Positions 9,514 through 19,000 of a DNA stretch of 64,000 bases are shown here, piece by piece. The position numbers and the translations under genes were made by a program. Origin of the DNA: Pseudohaliea rubra DSM 19751 (GTDB lineage: Bacteria; Pseudomonadota; Gammaproteobacteria; Pseudomonadales; Halieaceae); assembly GCF_000764025.1 (NCBI RefSeq), contig NZ_KN234745.1:1-64000 (forward strand), given 5' to 3'. How positions within the stretch are numbered: the stretch's first letter is position 1; each line of letters begins with the position of its first letter. The notes below the pieces were generated by a model that made no database searches, was not told the DNA's origin, and worked only from the letters and a program-made list of their open reading frames with translations.

Positions 9514-10199
9514 GTGCCGCGCCCGGGGCCCTGGCCTTCGTCGGCCGCCTGCTGCGGCGGCAGCTGACGCTCGCGCTTCGCCGGCCGGTGGCCGTGTTGA
9601 ACCCGCTACTGTTCTTTGCCATGGTCGTCGCGCTTTTTCCCCTCGGGCTGGGCCCGGCGCCGGACCGGCTCGCCGCTTTCGCGCCCGGAATTCTCTGGAT
9701 CATCGCGCTGCTCGCCAACCTGCTGAGCGCCGAGATGCTGTTCCGCTCAGATTTCGAGGACGGCAGTCTCGAACAGCTGCTGTTATCGCCTCAGCCCCTG
9801 TACCTGTCGGTGCTGGCCTATGTGCTGGCCCACTGGCTGCTGACCGGTGTGCTGCTGGCGGCCATAGCACCGCTTTTTGCCGTGATGCTCAACCTGCCGG
9901 TGGCGGCACTGCCTGCGCTCGTGGGCAGCCTGCTTCTCGGTACCGGGGTGCTGAGTTTTGTCGGCAGCATCGGCGCGTCGCTGACCGTGGGCCTGCGTCG
10001 CGGCGGTATGCTCATTGCGCTGCTGGTGCTGCCGTTCTACATGCCCGTACTTATCTTCGGCGCCGGTGCGGTGGAGGGCGCGCTTGCGGGCCTCCCCGTG
10101 GCGCCATACCTGGCTATCCTCGGCGCCCTGTTCAGCTTCGCTGCGGCCCTCGGGCCCTTTGCGATTGGCGCCGGGCTGCGCATCAGCATCGATGCCTGA
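9510..10199 (+). CDS. ccmB: Heme exporter permease CcmB
   Basis: A 229-residue, six-helix inner-membrane protein. It aligns by eye with E. coli CcmB: 'NPLLFFAMVVALFPLGLGP' near the N-terminus, 'FEDGSLEQLLLSPQPL', 'AHWLLTG', 'VGLRRGGMLIALLVLPFYMP', and the C-terminal 'FAIGAGLRISIDA'. The only frame-compatible start near the expected N-terminus is TTG at 9510, overlapping the ccmA stop as TTGA, which suggests strict translational coupling. It is the permease partner of CcmA in the CcmABCD complex. A 79-bp gap then separates it from ccmC and holds a strong -10 element. Confidence 0.93.
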   Translation: MSAAPGALAFVGRLLRRQLTLALRRPVAVLNPLLFFAMVVALFPLGLGPAPDRLAAFAPGILWIIALLANLLSAEMLFRSDFEDGSLEQLLLSPQPLYLSVLAYVLAHWLLTGVLLAAIAPLFAVMLNLPVAALPALVGSLLLGTGVLSFVGSIGASLTVGLRRGGMLIALLVLPFYMPVLIFGAGAVEGALAGLPVAPYLAILGALFSFAAALGPFAIGAGLRISIDA

Positions 10200-10238
10200 G
10201 GCGTCCCTGGTCGCTAGCGCGGACCACCGTGAATAGCT

Positions 10239-10268
10239 TTGTTGTTGGTGACGCCACCCCTGTATAAT
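10239..10268 (+). promoter_or_regulatory. Possible internal promoter ahead of ccmC
   Basis: A perfect TATAAT (10263-10268) lies 18 bp after TTGTTG (10239-10244). The predicted start point, about 10275, is only a few bases before the preferred ccmC ATG at 10279, so a transcript from here would be nearly leaderless. The gap has no obvious ribosome site for that ATG. Whether it is used is unknown. Confidence 0.45.
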
Positions 10269-10278
10269 GCCTGCCGCA

Positions 10279-11019
10279 ATGTGGTCCTTCTTCCATAAGC
10301 TCGGTTCTCCGCCCTGGCTCTATCGCATTGCCGGCGTACTCCTGCGCTGGCTGCTCCCTGTGTCCCTGCTTGCTCTCGGCACCGGCCTTATCTGGGGCCT
10401 GTTGTTTACGGCGCCGGATTTCCGCCAGGGCAACAGTTACCGCATCATTTATATCCACGTGCCGGCGGCCGTGGTCGCCCTTGCTGGCTATTACGTCATG
10501 GCGCTGGCCGGTGCGGTCAGCCTCATCTGGAAGATGAAAGTGGCTGATATCGCCATGAAGGCCACGGCCCCGGTTGGTGCGGCCCTCACTTTCATCGCCC
10601 TGGTAACCGGATCGATCTGGGGCAAGCCGACCTGGGGGACCTGGTGGGTCTGGGACGCGCGCATTACCTCCATGCTGATCCTGTTGTTTCTGTACCTCGG
10701 GGTCATTGCCCTTTACGAGGCCTATGACAACAAGGCTGCCGCCGGTCGTGCCTGTGCCGTCCTCAGCCTGGTCGGTACCGTCAATATTCCTATCATCTAC
10801 AAGTCTGTCGACTGGTGGTACAGCCTGCACCAGCCCGCGTCGATCAAGTTCACCGGTGAGTCCACTATCGATCCGACCATGCTGTACCCGCTGCTGTTGT
10901 CCATCATCGCCTTCTACGGTGTGTTCACCTGTGCACTGCTGGGGAATATGCGGGCGGAGATTCTCGCTCGGGAAACGCGCACGGGCTGGGTGCGCCGCCT
11001 TGCCGGCGGGGAGGTCTGA
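10279..11019 (+). CDS. ccmC: Heme transporter / chaperone CcmC
   Basis: Six-helix inner-membrane protein, 246 residues from the ATG at 10279. An ATG at 10267 would add four residues, but E. coli CcmC begins like the shorter form, with Trp next to the initiator. The tryptophan-rich WWD-type periplasmic heme site is present: 'WGKPTWGTWWVWDARITS'. Flanking periplasmic histidines, one in 'YIHVPAA' and one in 'WWYSLHQPASI', would be the axial heme ligands. CcmC loads heme onto the histidine of CcmE. The stop overlaps the ccmD start (TGATG), so the two are coupled. Confidence 0.94.
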   Translation: MWSFFHKLGSPPWLYRIAGVLLRWLLPVSLLALGTGLIWGLLFTAPDFRQGNSYRIIYIHVPAAVVALAGYYVMALAGAVSLIWKMKVADIAMKATAPVGAALTFIALVTGSIWGKPTWGTWWVWDARITSMLILLFLYLGVIALYEAYDNKAAAGRACAVLSLVGTVNIPIIYKSVDWWYSLHQPASIKFTGESTIDPTMLYPLLLSIIAFYGVFTCALLGNMRAEILARETRTGWVRRLAGGEV

Positions 11020-11228
11020 TGTATTTCGACAGTTTCAAGGCAATGCTGGTAATGGATGGCCACGGTGCCTACGTCTGGGCAGCCTATGGCCTTACACTGC
11101 TGGTGCTGTCGCTGGTCCTCGCGGCTCCGGGCCGGCGTCGCCGACGCCTGCTGCGGGAACTCCGTGGCGAACTTCGTCGCCAGGCCAGGCACGGTACCAA
11201 GGAGGCGGCTTATGCATCCGGTTCGTAA
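11019..11228 (+). CDS. ccmD: Heme exporter protein CcmD
   Basis: A 69-residue single-span protein. It has the family opening '[25 protein letters not shown]' (read in parts), one transmembrane helix (about residues 20-37), then a basic cytoplasmic tail full of arginines. CcmD is a small subunit that promotes release of heme-loaded CcmE from CcmABC. It overlaps the stop of ccmC and extends 17 bp into ccmE. The ribosome site of ccmE, AAGGAGG at 11199-11205, lies inside ccmD. Confidence 0.9.
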   Translation: MYFDSFKAMLVMDGHGAYVWAAYGLTLLVLSLVLAAPGRRRRRLLRELRGELRRQARHGTKEAAYASGS

Positions 11229-11661
11229 ACAGCGTCTGATCATCGTGCTCTGCGTGGTCGTGTTCTCGTCGCTCGCCGTGGGCCTTGCGGTTTACGCGCT
11301 GCGCGGCAATATCAACCTGTTCTATCCGCCGGCGGAGGTCGCCGCAGGCCTGGCTCCCCAGGGCACGCCCATCCGCGTCGGCGGCATGGTGGTGGCGGGC
11401 TCCGTGGAACGCAGTGACGACAGCCTGGCTGTGCGCTTTGCCGTGACCGACTACCAGGCGACGGTGCCGGTAGTCTACGAGGGAATCCTTCCAGACCTTT
11501 TCGACGAGGGCCAGGGCGCCGTGGCAGCGGGTGTACTCGGCCCCGACGGCGTACTCATTGCCAGCGAGGTCCTGGCCAAGCACGATGAAAACTACATGCC
11601 TCCGGAGGTCGCCGACGCGCTTGAGAAAGCCGGCCGCAGCCCGCAAGGACAGCTCCTATGA
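11212..11661 (+). CDS. ccmE: Periplasmic heme chaperone CcmE
   Basis: A 149-residue membrane-anchored protein: basic start, one helix (about residues 8-28), then a periplasmic OB-fold beta-barrel. The covalent heme site is His124 in 'LAKHDENY', with Tyr128 completing the HxxxY motif. CcmE receives heme from CcmC and passes it to the CcmFH lyase. ATG 11212 is chosen because AAGGAGG sits 7 bp upstream and the length fits; the open frame starts earlier, at 11056, but only inside ccmD. The last codons overlap ccmF as ATGA. Confidence 0.94.
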   Translation: MHPVRKQRLIIVLCVVVFSSLAVGLAVYALRGNINLFYPPAEVAAGLAPQGTPIRVGGMVVAGSVERSDDSLAVRFAVTDYQATVPVVYEGILPDLFDEGQGAVAAGVLGPDGVLIASEVLAKHDENYMPPEVADALEKAGRSPQGQLL

Positions 11662-13643
11662 TCCCTGAAATCGGTCACTTTGCCCTGATCCTGGCACTTT
11701 GCCTCGCCGTCACTCTGGCCGTAGTGCCGCTCTGGGGTGCCTGGCGGCGCAACCTCGGTGCCATGGCACTGGCGCCGTCCCTCGCGGTCGGTGTGCTGGT
11801 GTTCTCTGTAATTGCGTTCGCCTGCCTGGCCACGGCCTTTCTGCAGGATGATTTTTCCGTGCGCGTGGTGGCTGCCAACAGCAACAGCCTCCTGCCGCCG
11901 ATTTACAAGTTCTCTGCCCTCTGGGGCAATCACGAGGGATCGCTGCTCCTCTGGGTGACGATCCTCGCCGGCTGGATGGCGGCCGTGGCGACCTTCAGCC
12001 AACAGCTGCCGACCGTGGTCCTGGCGCGGGTGCTGGCGGTAATGGGTATCATCGCTGTGGGCTTCCTGTCCTTTTCCCTGCTGACCTCCAATCCCTTCGA
12101 GCGTCTCCTGCCGAGCACCCCGGCGGACGGTAATGACCTCAATCCACTGCTGCAGGACCCGGGCCTGATCATTCATCCGCCGCTTCTCTATATGGGTTAC
12201 GTCGGCTTCAGCGTGGCCTTCGCCTTCGCCATTGCGGCGCTGCTGGGCGGTCGCCTCGACGCCGCCTGGGCGCGCTGGTCCCGCCCCTGGACCAACGTCG
12301 CCTGGGCCTTTCTTTCCGCAGGTATCATGCTCGGCAGCTGGTGGGCCTACTACGAGCTTGGCTGGGGCGGCTGGTGGTTCTGGGACCCGGTGGAGAACGC
12401 CTCCTTCATGCCCTGGCTTGCCGGTACGGCGCTGCTTCACTCCCTCGCCGTGACTGAAAAACGCGGGCTGTTCAAGAGCTGGACCGTGCTCCTGGCCATC
12501 TTCGCCTTTTCTCTCAGCCTCCTCGGTACCTTCCTGGTGCGCTCCGGGGTCCTCACCTCCGTGCACGCCTTTGCCACCGATCCGGCGCGGGGACTGTTCA
12601 TTCTCGTTTTTCTGGCGCTGGTTGTCGGCGGCTCCCTCGGCCTTTACGCCATGCGAGCGCCGACGGTGACCAGTCGCATCGGCTTTGCCTGGCTGTCCCG
12701 GGAAACGCTGCTGCTGTTCAACAATCTGGTATTCACCGTGGCCACGCTCACGGTCCTCTTCGGGACGCTGTTTCCGCTGGTCATGGACGCCTTCGAACTG
12801 GGCAAGTACTCCGTGGGGCCGCCTTATTTCAACGCGATTTTCGTGCCGCTCATGGCCCTGCTCATGCCGGTCATGGGCATCGGGCCGCTGTCGCGCTGGA
12901 AGCAGGACAGCGCCGCCCGCTGGCGCGCGGAACTGTTGCTGCCGGGCCTTGCCGCGGTGGCCTGCGGGCTGCTGCTGCCGCTCTTCGGGCAGGGCTATAA
13001 TCTCTGGGTCGCCCTGGCTGTGACCCTGGCGGCGTGGCTGGTCCTTGGTCTGGCGCGGGATCTCCACAACCGCATCCGCAGCGCCCCGTCGATCGCCCGC
13101 GGTCTGCGCCGGCTGCCGGCGAGCTACTGGGGTATGCAGCTGGCGCACTTCGGCTTTGCGGCCTGTGTCGTCGGCGCTGTGGCCGTGACCCAGTACAGCA
13201 TTGAGCACGATCTCAAGATGGCTCCGGGCGACAGCGAGACCCTCGCCGGGTACCGTTTCGAGTTCCTGGGACTGGCCCGTGTCGAGGGCCCCAATTACCT
13301 CGCTCAGGAGGCCCGCTTCGCCGTGACCCGCAACGGACGCCCGGTGGCGCGCCTCGCCGCGCAGAAACGTCGCTATCTCGCCAGCGGCTCCGTCATGACC
13401 GAGGCAGCGATCGACGATGGCCTTTTCCGGGATCTCTACGTGGCCATGGGCGAGCCTGTCGGTAGCGGCGGCGCCTGGGCGATCCGGCTACATTACAAGC
13501 CCATGGTGCGCTGGCTCTGGCTCGGGGCGCTGTTCATGGCGATCGGTGGCTTGACCACCGTTGCCGACCGCCGCTACCGCCGGCATCGCGCCCCGGCGCG
13601 CGCGCCGGGCGGCAGGGAGGCTGCCCATGGCACCCCGGCTTAA
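11658..13643 (+). CDS. ccmF: Cytochrome c heme lyase subunit CcmF
   Basis: A 661-residue multi-span protein. The WWD heme-handling motif '[19 protein letters not shown]' lies at about residues 235-253. Conserved histidine-bearing segments are '[12 protein letters not shown]', '[13 protein letters not shown]' and '[12 protein letters not shown]'. The long C-terminal periplasmic part (about 510-615) and a final helix match CcmF. It ligates reduced heme to CxxCH apocytochromes together with CcmH and CcmI. The start overlaps ccmE (ATGA), and its end overlaps the first codons of ccmG by 17 bp. Confidence 0.95.
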   Translation: MIPEIGHFALILALCLAVTLAVVPLWGAWRRNLGAMALAPSLAVGVLVFSVIAFACLATAFLQDDFSVRVVAANSNSLLPPIYKFSALWGNHEGSLLLWVTILAGWMAAVATFSQQLPTVVLARVLAVMGIIAVGFLSFSLLTSNPFERLLPSTPADGNDLNPLLQDPGLIIHPPLLYMGYVGFSVAFAFAIAALLGGRLDAAWARWSRPWTNVAWAFLSAGIMLGSWWAYYELGWGGWWFWDPVENASFMPWLAGTALLHSLAVTEKRGLFKSWTVLLAIFAFSLSLLGTFLVRSGVLTSVHAFATDPARGLFILVFLALVVGGSLGLYAMRAPTVTSRIGFAWLSRETLLLFNNLVFTVATLTVLFGTLFPLVMDAFELGKYSVGPPYFNAIFVPLMALLMPVMGIGPLSRWKQDSAARWRAELLLPGLAAVACGLLLPLFGQGYNLWVALAVTLAAWLVLGLARDLHNRIRSAPSIARGLRRLPASYWGMQLAHFGFAACVVGAVAVTQYSIEHDLKMAPGDSETLAGYRFEFLGLARVEGPNYLAQEARFAVTRNGRPVARLAAQKRRYLASGSVMTEAAIDDGLFRDLYVAMGEPVGSGGAWAIRLHYKPMVRWLWLGALFMAIGGLTTVADRRYRRHRAPARAPGGREAAHGTPA

Positions 13644-14169
13644 GCTGTTCATCCCCCTGGCGCTGTTCGGTGTGCTGGCCCTGCTGCTGGCCCGGGGCCT
13701 GCAGCTCGACCCCAAGGAACTGCCCTCGGCCCTCATCGATCGTCCCCTGCCGAACTTCTCCCTGCCGGCTCTGGAGAGCGGGGACATGCTGACCAACGCG
13801 ACCGTCACCGGCGAGGTTGCCCTGTTTAATGTCTGGGCGACCTGGTGTATTACCTGCCGTGTTGAGCACCCCTACCTGGAGAAGCTGGCCGCTGCGGGGG
13901 TTCCTATCTATGGCATCAACTACAAAGATGACAGCAGCGCCGCGCGGCGCTGGCTGGCAGAGCTTGGTAACCCTTACCGGGCCAATATTGTCGACGCTGA
14001 GGGTACGCTGGGTCTGGATCTTGGTGTCTATGGTGCGCCCGAAACCTACCTCGTCGACGGCGCGGGTATCGTGCGCTACCGGCATGTGGGTGAGGTGAAC
14101 GACCGTATCTGGGAGAGCACCCTGGGCCCGCTCTACCGGCAGCTGGCCGGAGGGGAGAGCGGCTCCTGA
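13627..14169 (+). CDS. ccmG: Thiol:disulfide interchange protein DsbE/CcmG
   Basis: A 180-residue periplasmic thioredoxin-like protein tethered by an N-terminal helix (about residues 6-24). The redox site is Trp73-Cys74-Ile-Thr-Cys77. The CcmG-specific acidic insert follows ('GINYKDDSSAARRWL'), with the cis-proline segment 'YGAPETYLVDG'. It reduces the CxxCH cysteines of apocytochromes. ATG 13627 is preferred because of AGGGAGG at 13614-13620 and family length; the frame is open back to 13561 inside ccmF. It joins ccmH by a TGATG overlap. Confidence 0.94.
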   Translation: MAPRLKLFIPLALFGVLALLLARGLQLDPKELPSALIDRPLPNFSLPALESGDMLTNATVTGEVALFNVWATWCITCRVEHPYLEKLAAAGVPIYGINYKDDSSAARRWLAELGNPYRANIVDAEGTLGLDLGVYGAPETYLVDGAGIVRYRHVGEVNDRIWESTLGPLYRQLAGGESGS

Positions 14170-14630
14170 TGCGCCTCTGCCTGACTGTGTTGCTCATGCT
14201 TCTCGCGCTGCCTTCCGCCGCCGTCATCGAGACCTATGAATTCAGCGCTCCGGAGCTGGAGGTCCGCTACCGCAGTCTGAGCCAGGAGTTGCGCTGTCCC
14301 AAGTGCCAGAATCAGAATATTGCAGACTCCAATGCCCCGATCTCCAAGGACCTGCGACGGCTGCTCTACCAGCAGCTTGAGGCGGGCGCCACGGACCAGG
14401 AAATCCTCGAGGACATGGTGCGTCGCTACGGCGAGTTCGTGCGCTACCGCCCCGATTTCGATCGCAATACGGTGCTGCTCTGGCTTGCGCCGTTACTGTT
14501 CCTTGCCCTCGGCGGTGCCCTGGCCGCCGTTGTCCTGCGCAGGGCCCGGGGCGGCCCGACTCAGGCGCTGGACAGTGATGAGCGGGCGCGTCTCGATGCA
14601 CTGCTGGCCGACAAGGACCGCGCTCAATGA
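14169..14630 (+). CDS. ccmH: Cytochrome c maturation protein CcmH (redox subunit)
   Basis: A 153-residue protein with a signal sequence (about residues 1-18), the family motif 'LRCPKCQNQNIADSNAPIS' with redox cysteines Cys43 and Cys46, a three-helix bundle, and a C-terminal membrane anchor ('VLLWLAPLLFLALGGALAAVVL'). This is the short CcmH (CcmL) form; the TPR part that E. coli carries in the same chain is a separate gene here, ccmI. It works with CcmG on apocytochrome thiols and is part of the heme lyase. Confidence 0.94.
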   Translation: MRLCLTVLLMLLALPSAAVIETYEFSAPELEVRYRSLSQELRCPKCQNQNIADSNAPISKDLRRLLYQQLEAGATDQEILEDMVRRYGEFVRYRPDFDRNTVLLWLAPLLFLALGGALAAVVLRRARGGPTQALDSDERARLDALLADKDRAQ

Positions 14631-15814
14631 CTGTTTTTCTACTCGGCTGCGCCGCGCTGCTGGTGCTGGCGGCCCTTTTCATTCTGCGCCCCGGCGCCCG
14701 GGCACGGGCCCGGGCCGAGGACGCGGCCAACCTCGACTGGTTCCGGCTGCGCCGTGCGGAACTCGCTGAGAGCGGCGAGGCAGAGCTGCTCGACGATGCG
14801 CGGTTGCGTGTCCTCGAAGACGGCGTCGAGGACCCGACACCGGGCGCTGCTGTGGTCGAGGAGCGCTTCCGCGCGGCCTGGCTTCTGCCGCCGCTGTTGC
14901 TGGTGGCCGCCGGCTGGCTCTACTGGGAGCTGGGTGCCATGGCGGACGTCACGCTGGCGCAGCGCCTGGACACCCTTGGTGAAGACACACCGGCAGTCGA
15001 AATCGACGCGCTCATGAGCGATATCGGCGCCCGGGTCGGGCAGCGGCCGGAGAATCTGGGCTACCGTGCGCTCCTGGGCCGCTATCACATGGCGCGCGGC
15101 AACTACGCGCTTGCTGCCGAGGCCTACACGGATCTTGCCCTGCGTGCCCCCGGTGATGCACAGGCGCTGGCGCTTGCCGCCCAGGCCCGCTTCCTTGCCG
15201 CGGATCGCCAGCTTTCCGCTGAGGCGCAGCGCCTTGCGGAGCAGGCCCTGGCCGCCGATCCGCGTCAGCGCACAGCCCTGGGCCTGCTCGGTATGGTGTC
15301 CTTCGAGGCGGGTCGCTACCGGGCTGCCATTGAATACTGGGAGCGCCTCGTTGCGCAGGAAGCCCCGGACTCGCCGAGCGCGCAGATGCTCACGGACGTC
15401 ATCGCCAGCGCCCGCGCTCGCCTGGGTGAAGCGGGGGAGGAGGGGGCCGGCGGGGCTGCCGCTACCGGCCCTGGCATCACGGTGACTGTCAAGGCACCCG
15501 CCGAGGGCACGCTTACTGGTCGCGAGACCGTGTTCGTGCTCGCTCGCCCCGAGGCCGCCGCGAGCCGCATGCCGATCGCGGTGCAGCGCTTCACCGCGGC
15601 GGAGCTTCCGCGCACCTTGCGCCTGGACGATCGCAACAGCATGGCCGGGCAGAAGCTGTCGACGGCGGGTGCCGTGCGCGTGTTTGTTCAGGTCTCGCCG
15701 GGTGGAGAGCCGGGGCTGGCTAATGCGGTGCTGGCCGGTAGCGCCGGGCCGGTCACCGCGTCTGCCGACGATGCTGCCGAAGTCGAGGTGCTGCTGGCGC
15801 CCACTGCCGGCTAA
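14627..15814 (+). CDS. ccmI: Cytochrome c maturation protein CcmI
   Basis: A 395-residue protein starting with a helix ('FLLGCAALLVLAALFIL') and a second helix around 85-105, flanking a short cytoplasmic loop. A TPR region follows (about 115-265: repeated 'GRYHMARGNYALAAEAYTDLA' and 'AAQARFLAADRQLS' type helices), and then a C-terminal beta-rich domain ('ITVTVKAPAEG', 'VFVLARPEAA') seen in long CcmI proteins. CcmI binds the C-termini of apocytochromes and delivers them to CcmFH. It ends the ccm operon; two hairpins follow. Confidence 0.9.
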   Translation: MTVFLLGCAALLVLAALFILRPGARARARAEDAANLDWFRLRRAELAESGEAELLDDARLRVLEDGVEDPTPGAAVVEERFRAAWLLPPLLLVAAGWLYWELGAMADVTLAQRLDTLGEDTPAVEIDALMSDIGARVGQRPENLGYRALLGRYHMARGNYALAAEAYTDLALRAPGDAQALALAAQARFLAADRQLSAEAQRLAEQALAADPRQRTALGLLGMVSFEAGRYRAAIEYWERLVAQEAPDSPSAQMLTDVIASARARLGEAGEEGAGGAAATGPGITVTVKAPAEGTLTGRETVFVLARPEAAASRMPIAVQRFTAAELPRTLRLDDRNSMAGQKLSTAGAVRVFVQVSPGGEPGLANAVLAGSAGPVTASADDAAEVEVLLAPTAG

Positions 15815-15815
15815 G

Positions 15816-15905
15816 CCCGCCGCAGCCGGCGGGCATAGTGTTGTCCGGCGAAAGCAGATACACTACATCTTGTGGGCGCGTTGGTGCCCGACACATTCTT
15901 TTTTT
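15816..15905 (+). terminator. Possible ccm operon terminator(s)
   Basis: Two hairpins follow the ccmI stop. CCCGCCG/CGGCGGG (15816-15833, 4-nt loop) has no T-run. GGGCGC-GTTG-GTGCCC (15874-15889, one G-U pair) is followed after nine bases by seven Ts (15899-15905). The second is the better intrinsic terminator candidate, but its T-run is further from the stem than usual. Confidence 0.4.
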
Positions 15906-15912
15906 GCGAGTC

Positions 15913-15941
15913 TTTCAGGGAAAACGCAAGAAAAACATAAT
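15913..15941 (+). promoter_or_regulatory. Candidate smc promoter
   Basis: TTTCAG (15913-15918), a 17-bp spacer, then CATAAT (15936-15941), inside the only clearly AT-rich stretch of the surrounding 20 kb. The predicted start is about 54 nt before the smc ATG at 16002. The -35 match is weak. Confidence 0.3.
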
Positions 15942-16001
15942 CATGCTGAAAGAAGCTCCCGTAAAAACTCAAAGCACTGCCAGCGCGACTGACGGCGTGA
16001 C

Positions 16002-19000
16002 ATGCGGCTGAAGTCCATCAAGCTCTCGGGCTTCAAGTCCTTTGTCGACGCGACCACGGTCACCTTCCCCAGCAACATGGCCGCGGTGGTTGGCCCGAAC
16101 GGCTGTGGCAAGTCCAATATCATCGATGCGGTACGTTGGGTCATGGGCGAGAGCTCGGCCAAGAACCTGCGCGGCGAGTCCATGGCCGATGTGATCTTCA
16201 ACGGGTCCGTGAACCGCCAGCCAGTCGGGCAGGCGTCTATCGAGCTGATCTTCGACAACAGCGACGGCGGCGTCGGCGGAGAGTACGCCAGCTACGCGGA
16301 GATCGCCACGCGTCGGCAGGTTTCCCGGGAGGGGCAGTCGGAGTATTTCCTCAATGGTACCCGCTGCCGCCGCCGCGACATCACCGACATTTTCCTCGGC
16401 ACCGGTCTCGGCCCGCGCAGCTACGCCATCATTGAACAGGGCATGATTTCCCGCCTTATCGAGTCCCGGCCGGAGGAACTGCGCATCTTCATCGAGGAGG
16501 CCGCCGGCATCTCGAAGTACAAGGAGCGGCGCAAGGAAACGGAATCCCGGATGCGCCGCACCCTCGAGAACCTCGAGCGTCTCACGGATATCCGTGACGA
16601 GCTCGAGCGCCAGCTGCAGCACCTGCAGCGGCAGGCGCAGGCGGCGGAGCGGTATAGCGCGCTCAAGGAAGAGGAGCGGACCCTGAAGGCGCAGCTGCTC
16701 GCCCTGGAATGGAAGGAGCTCGACAGCGAAGCCGCTGCCAGTGCGCACAAGGTTGGTGAGCTCGAGGTTTCCCTGGAGGCGGTGCTGGCCGAGCACCAGC
16801 AGGTCGATACGCGGATCGAGCAGCAGCGCGTGGAGCAGACCGAGCGCAGCGATGTCTTCAACGAGGTTCAGGGACGCTACTACACCCTCGGTGCCGAGGT
16901 CGCGCGGATCGAGCAGAGCATTCAGCACCAGAAGGAGCGCTCCCGGCAGCTGCGGGAGGACCTCGCTCAGACCCGGAGTAACCTTGAGGAGGCTCAGCGG
17001 CACCTGCGGGAAGACCGCGAGCGGCTGGAGACGTGGGATGAGGAGCTCGCCGGGCTTGCGCCCGAGAGCGAAGTACTCGACGCCGCGGCGGAGGAAGCCG
17101 CTACGGCGCTTGCTGCCGCTGAAGAGGCCATGCAGGGTTGGCAGCAGCGCTGGGACGAATTCAATCATCGCGCTGCAGAACCCCGGCAGCAGGCCGAAGT
17201 GCAGCAGTCCCGGATACAGCACCTTGAACATGCCCTGAAGCGTCTGCAGGCGCGGATCGAACTGCTGGCCCGCGAGCAGCAGGAACTGGCGCCGGCTGCC
17301 GGCGAGGAAGACCCGGCGCCGCTGCGTGAGGAGCTCGCCGACGCCGAGCTCGCCATCGCCGGTTATGAGGAGCAGGGAGAGGCTGTCGCCGCCGACCTTG
17401 CCGTGAGTCGGGAGGAGGGTACCCGCCTGGCCAGGGAACTCGACGCGGCGCGCTCCCAGCTCGCACAGTTGCGCGGACGCCAGTCCTCCCTGGAGGCCTT
17501 GCAGCAGGCGGCGGCGGAGGATGCCGCAGGTGGGGCCGACGACTGGCTGAGCGGTAACGGCCTGGCGACAGCTCCTCGGCTCCTTTCCCAGCTCGAGGTA
17601 GCCGCGCCCTGGCAGCGGGCCGTCGAGACTGTGCTCGGGGATTACCTGCACGCGGTCTGCGTCGACGACCTGGACGGCCTGGGCCAGCGCCTTGACGGCC
17701 TCGCGGCCGGCCACCTCACGCTGGTTGCCCGGGGCGCAGCAACGCCGGCTTCCGGCGGCACGCTCGCTGCCCAGGTACGCTGCGGCGGACGCGTCGCCGG
17801 ACTCCTCGCGGCGGTGCGCACCGCCGCGGACGAGAGCGAGGCGCTGGCGCTGCGCGGCGAGCTCGCGGGTCACGAGTCCGTGATCACGCCTGAGGGCCTC
17901 TGGCTGGGTCCAAACTGGCTGTCCCTGCGGCGGGGCGAGGCGGAAGCCGGTGGCGTTATCCGGCGCCAGCAGGAGCTGGAGGAGCTGTCACTCGCCGTAG
18001 AGGAAACGGGGGCCCGGGTACGCCAGCTTGAGGAGCTGCAGGCCGGCGAGGCGCAGCGGCTGCGGGATCTGGAGAGTGCCCGGCAGGCGCTTCAGCGTGA
18101 CCAGCAGGCCGCCAGCCGCCGCCAGGCCGACGCCGCGGCCCGGCTCAAGGCGCAGGAGGCTCGCGTCGAGCAGCTGGATGCTCGCCGGGCAGCGCTGGCC
18201 CGTGATGCCGCTGATGCACGCGGCCAGTTCGAGAGCGAACAGGCATCGATCGCCGAGGCCCGCCAGGTACTCGCAGAGGCGATCGAGCGGATGGAAGCCG
18301 ACGCGGGTGAGCGCGAGTCGCTGCTCTCCGAGCGCGACCGTCTGCGCGGCGGGCTCGACGGTTGCCGTCAGGCGGCGCGGCAGGCCCGCGACGGCGCCCA
18401 CCAGGCGGCCATGCGTCTGCGTTCGCTGCAGACGCAGGTCGAGACCATCCGCAGCTCCATCGACCGCAGCCAGGCACAGGTGGCGCAGCTCAGCGAGCGT
18501 CAGGAGACCCTGGCGAGCGGCCTCGAGGATAGCAGTACACCCGTGGCAGAGCTGGAGGCTGAGCTTGAGACGCAGCTTCAGCTGCGCGCAGCGGCCGAGG
18601 TGGAGCTGACCGGGGCCCGCCAGCGCGTCGCCGAAATCGAACATGCCCTGCGCAGCGATGAACAAGCCCGGTCCGGCGTTGAGCAGCGCATTGCTGCGGC
18701 CCGTGCCGAGCTGGAGCAGTGCCGCCTCGGACGGCAGACCCTGGAGGTGCAGCGGGAGAACGTGGGTCGCCAGCTCAAGGAGCTTGCGCAGGACCCTGAG
18801 GCGGTGCTCGAGGGCCTGCCGGAAGACGCGACGCGGGACGGCTGGCAGCAGCAGCTTGAACGCGTTGCCGCGCGTATTGCCCGTCTCGGTCCGATCAACC
18901 TGGCGGCGATCGACGAATACAGCCAGCAGTCGGAGCGCAAACAGTACCTGGACGCGCAGAACGAGGACCTCGAGAGCGCGCTGGCCACTCTCGAGTCTGC

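Noticed and set aside
15969-17873. 634-residue minus-strand open frame opposite smc
   Set aside because: smc in the other frame is a complete, motif-rich gene. The antisense frame has no recognisable motif and has the Leu/Arg/Gly bias expected from high GC third positions.
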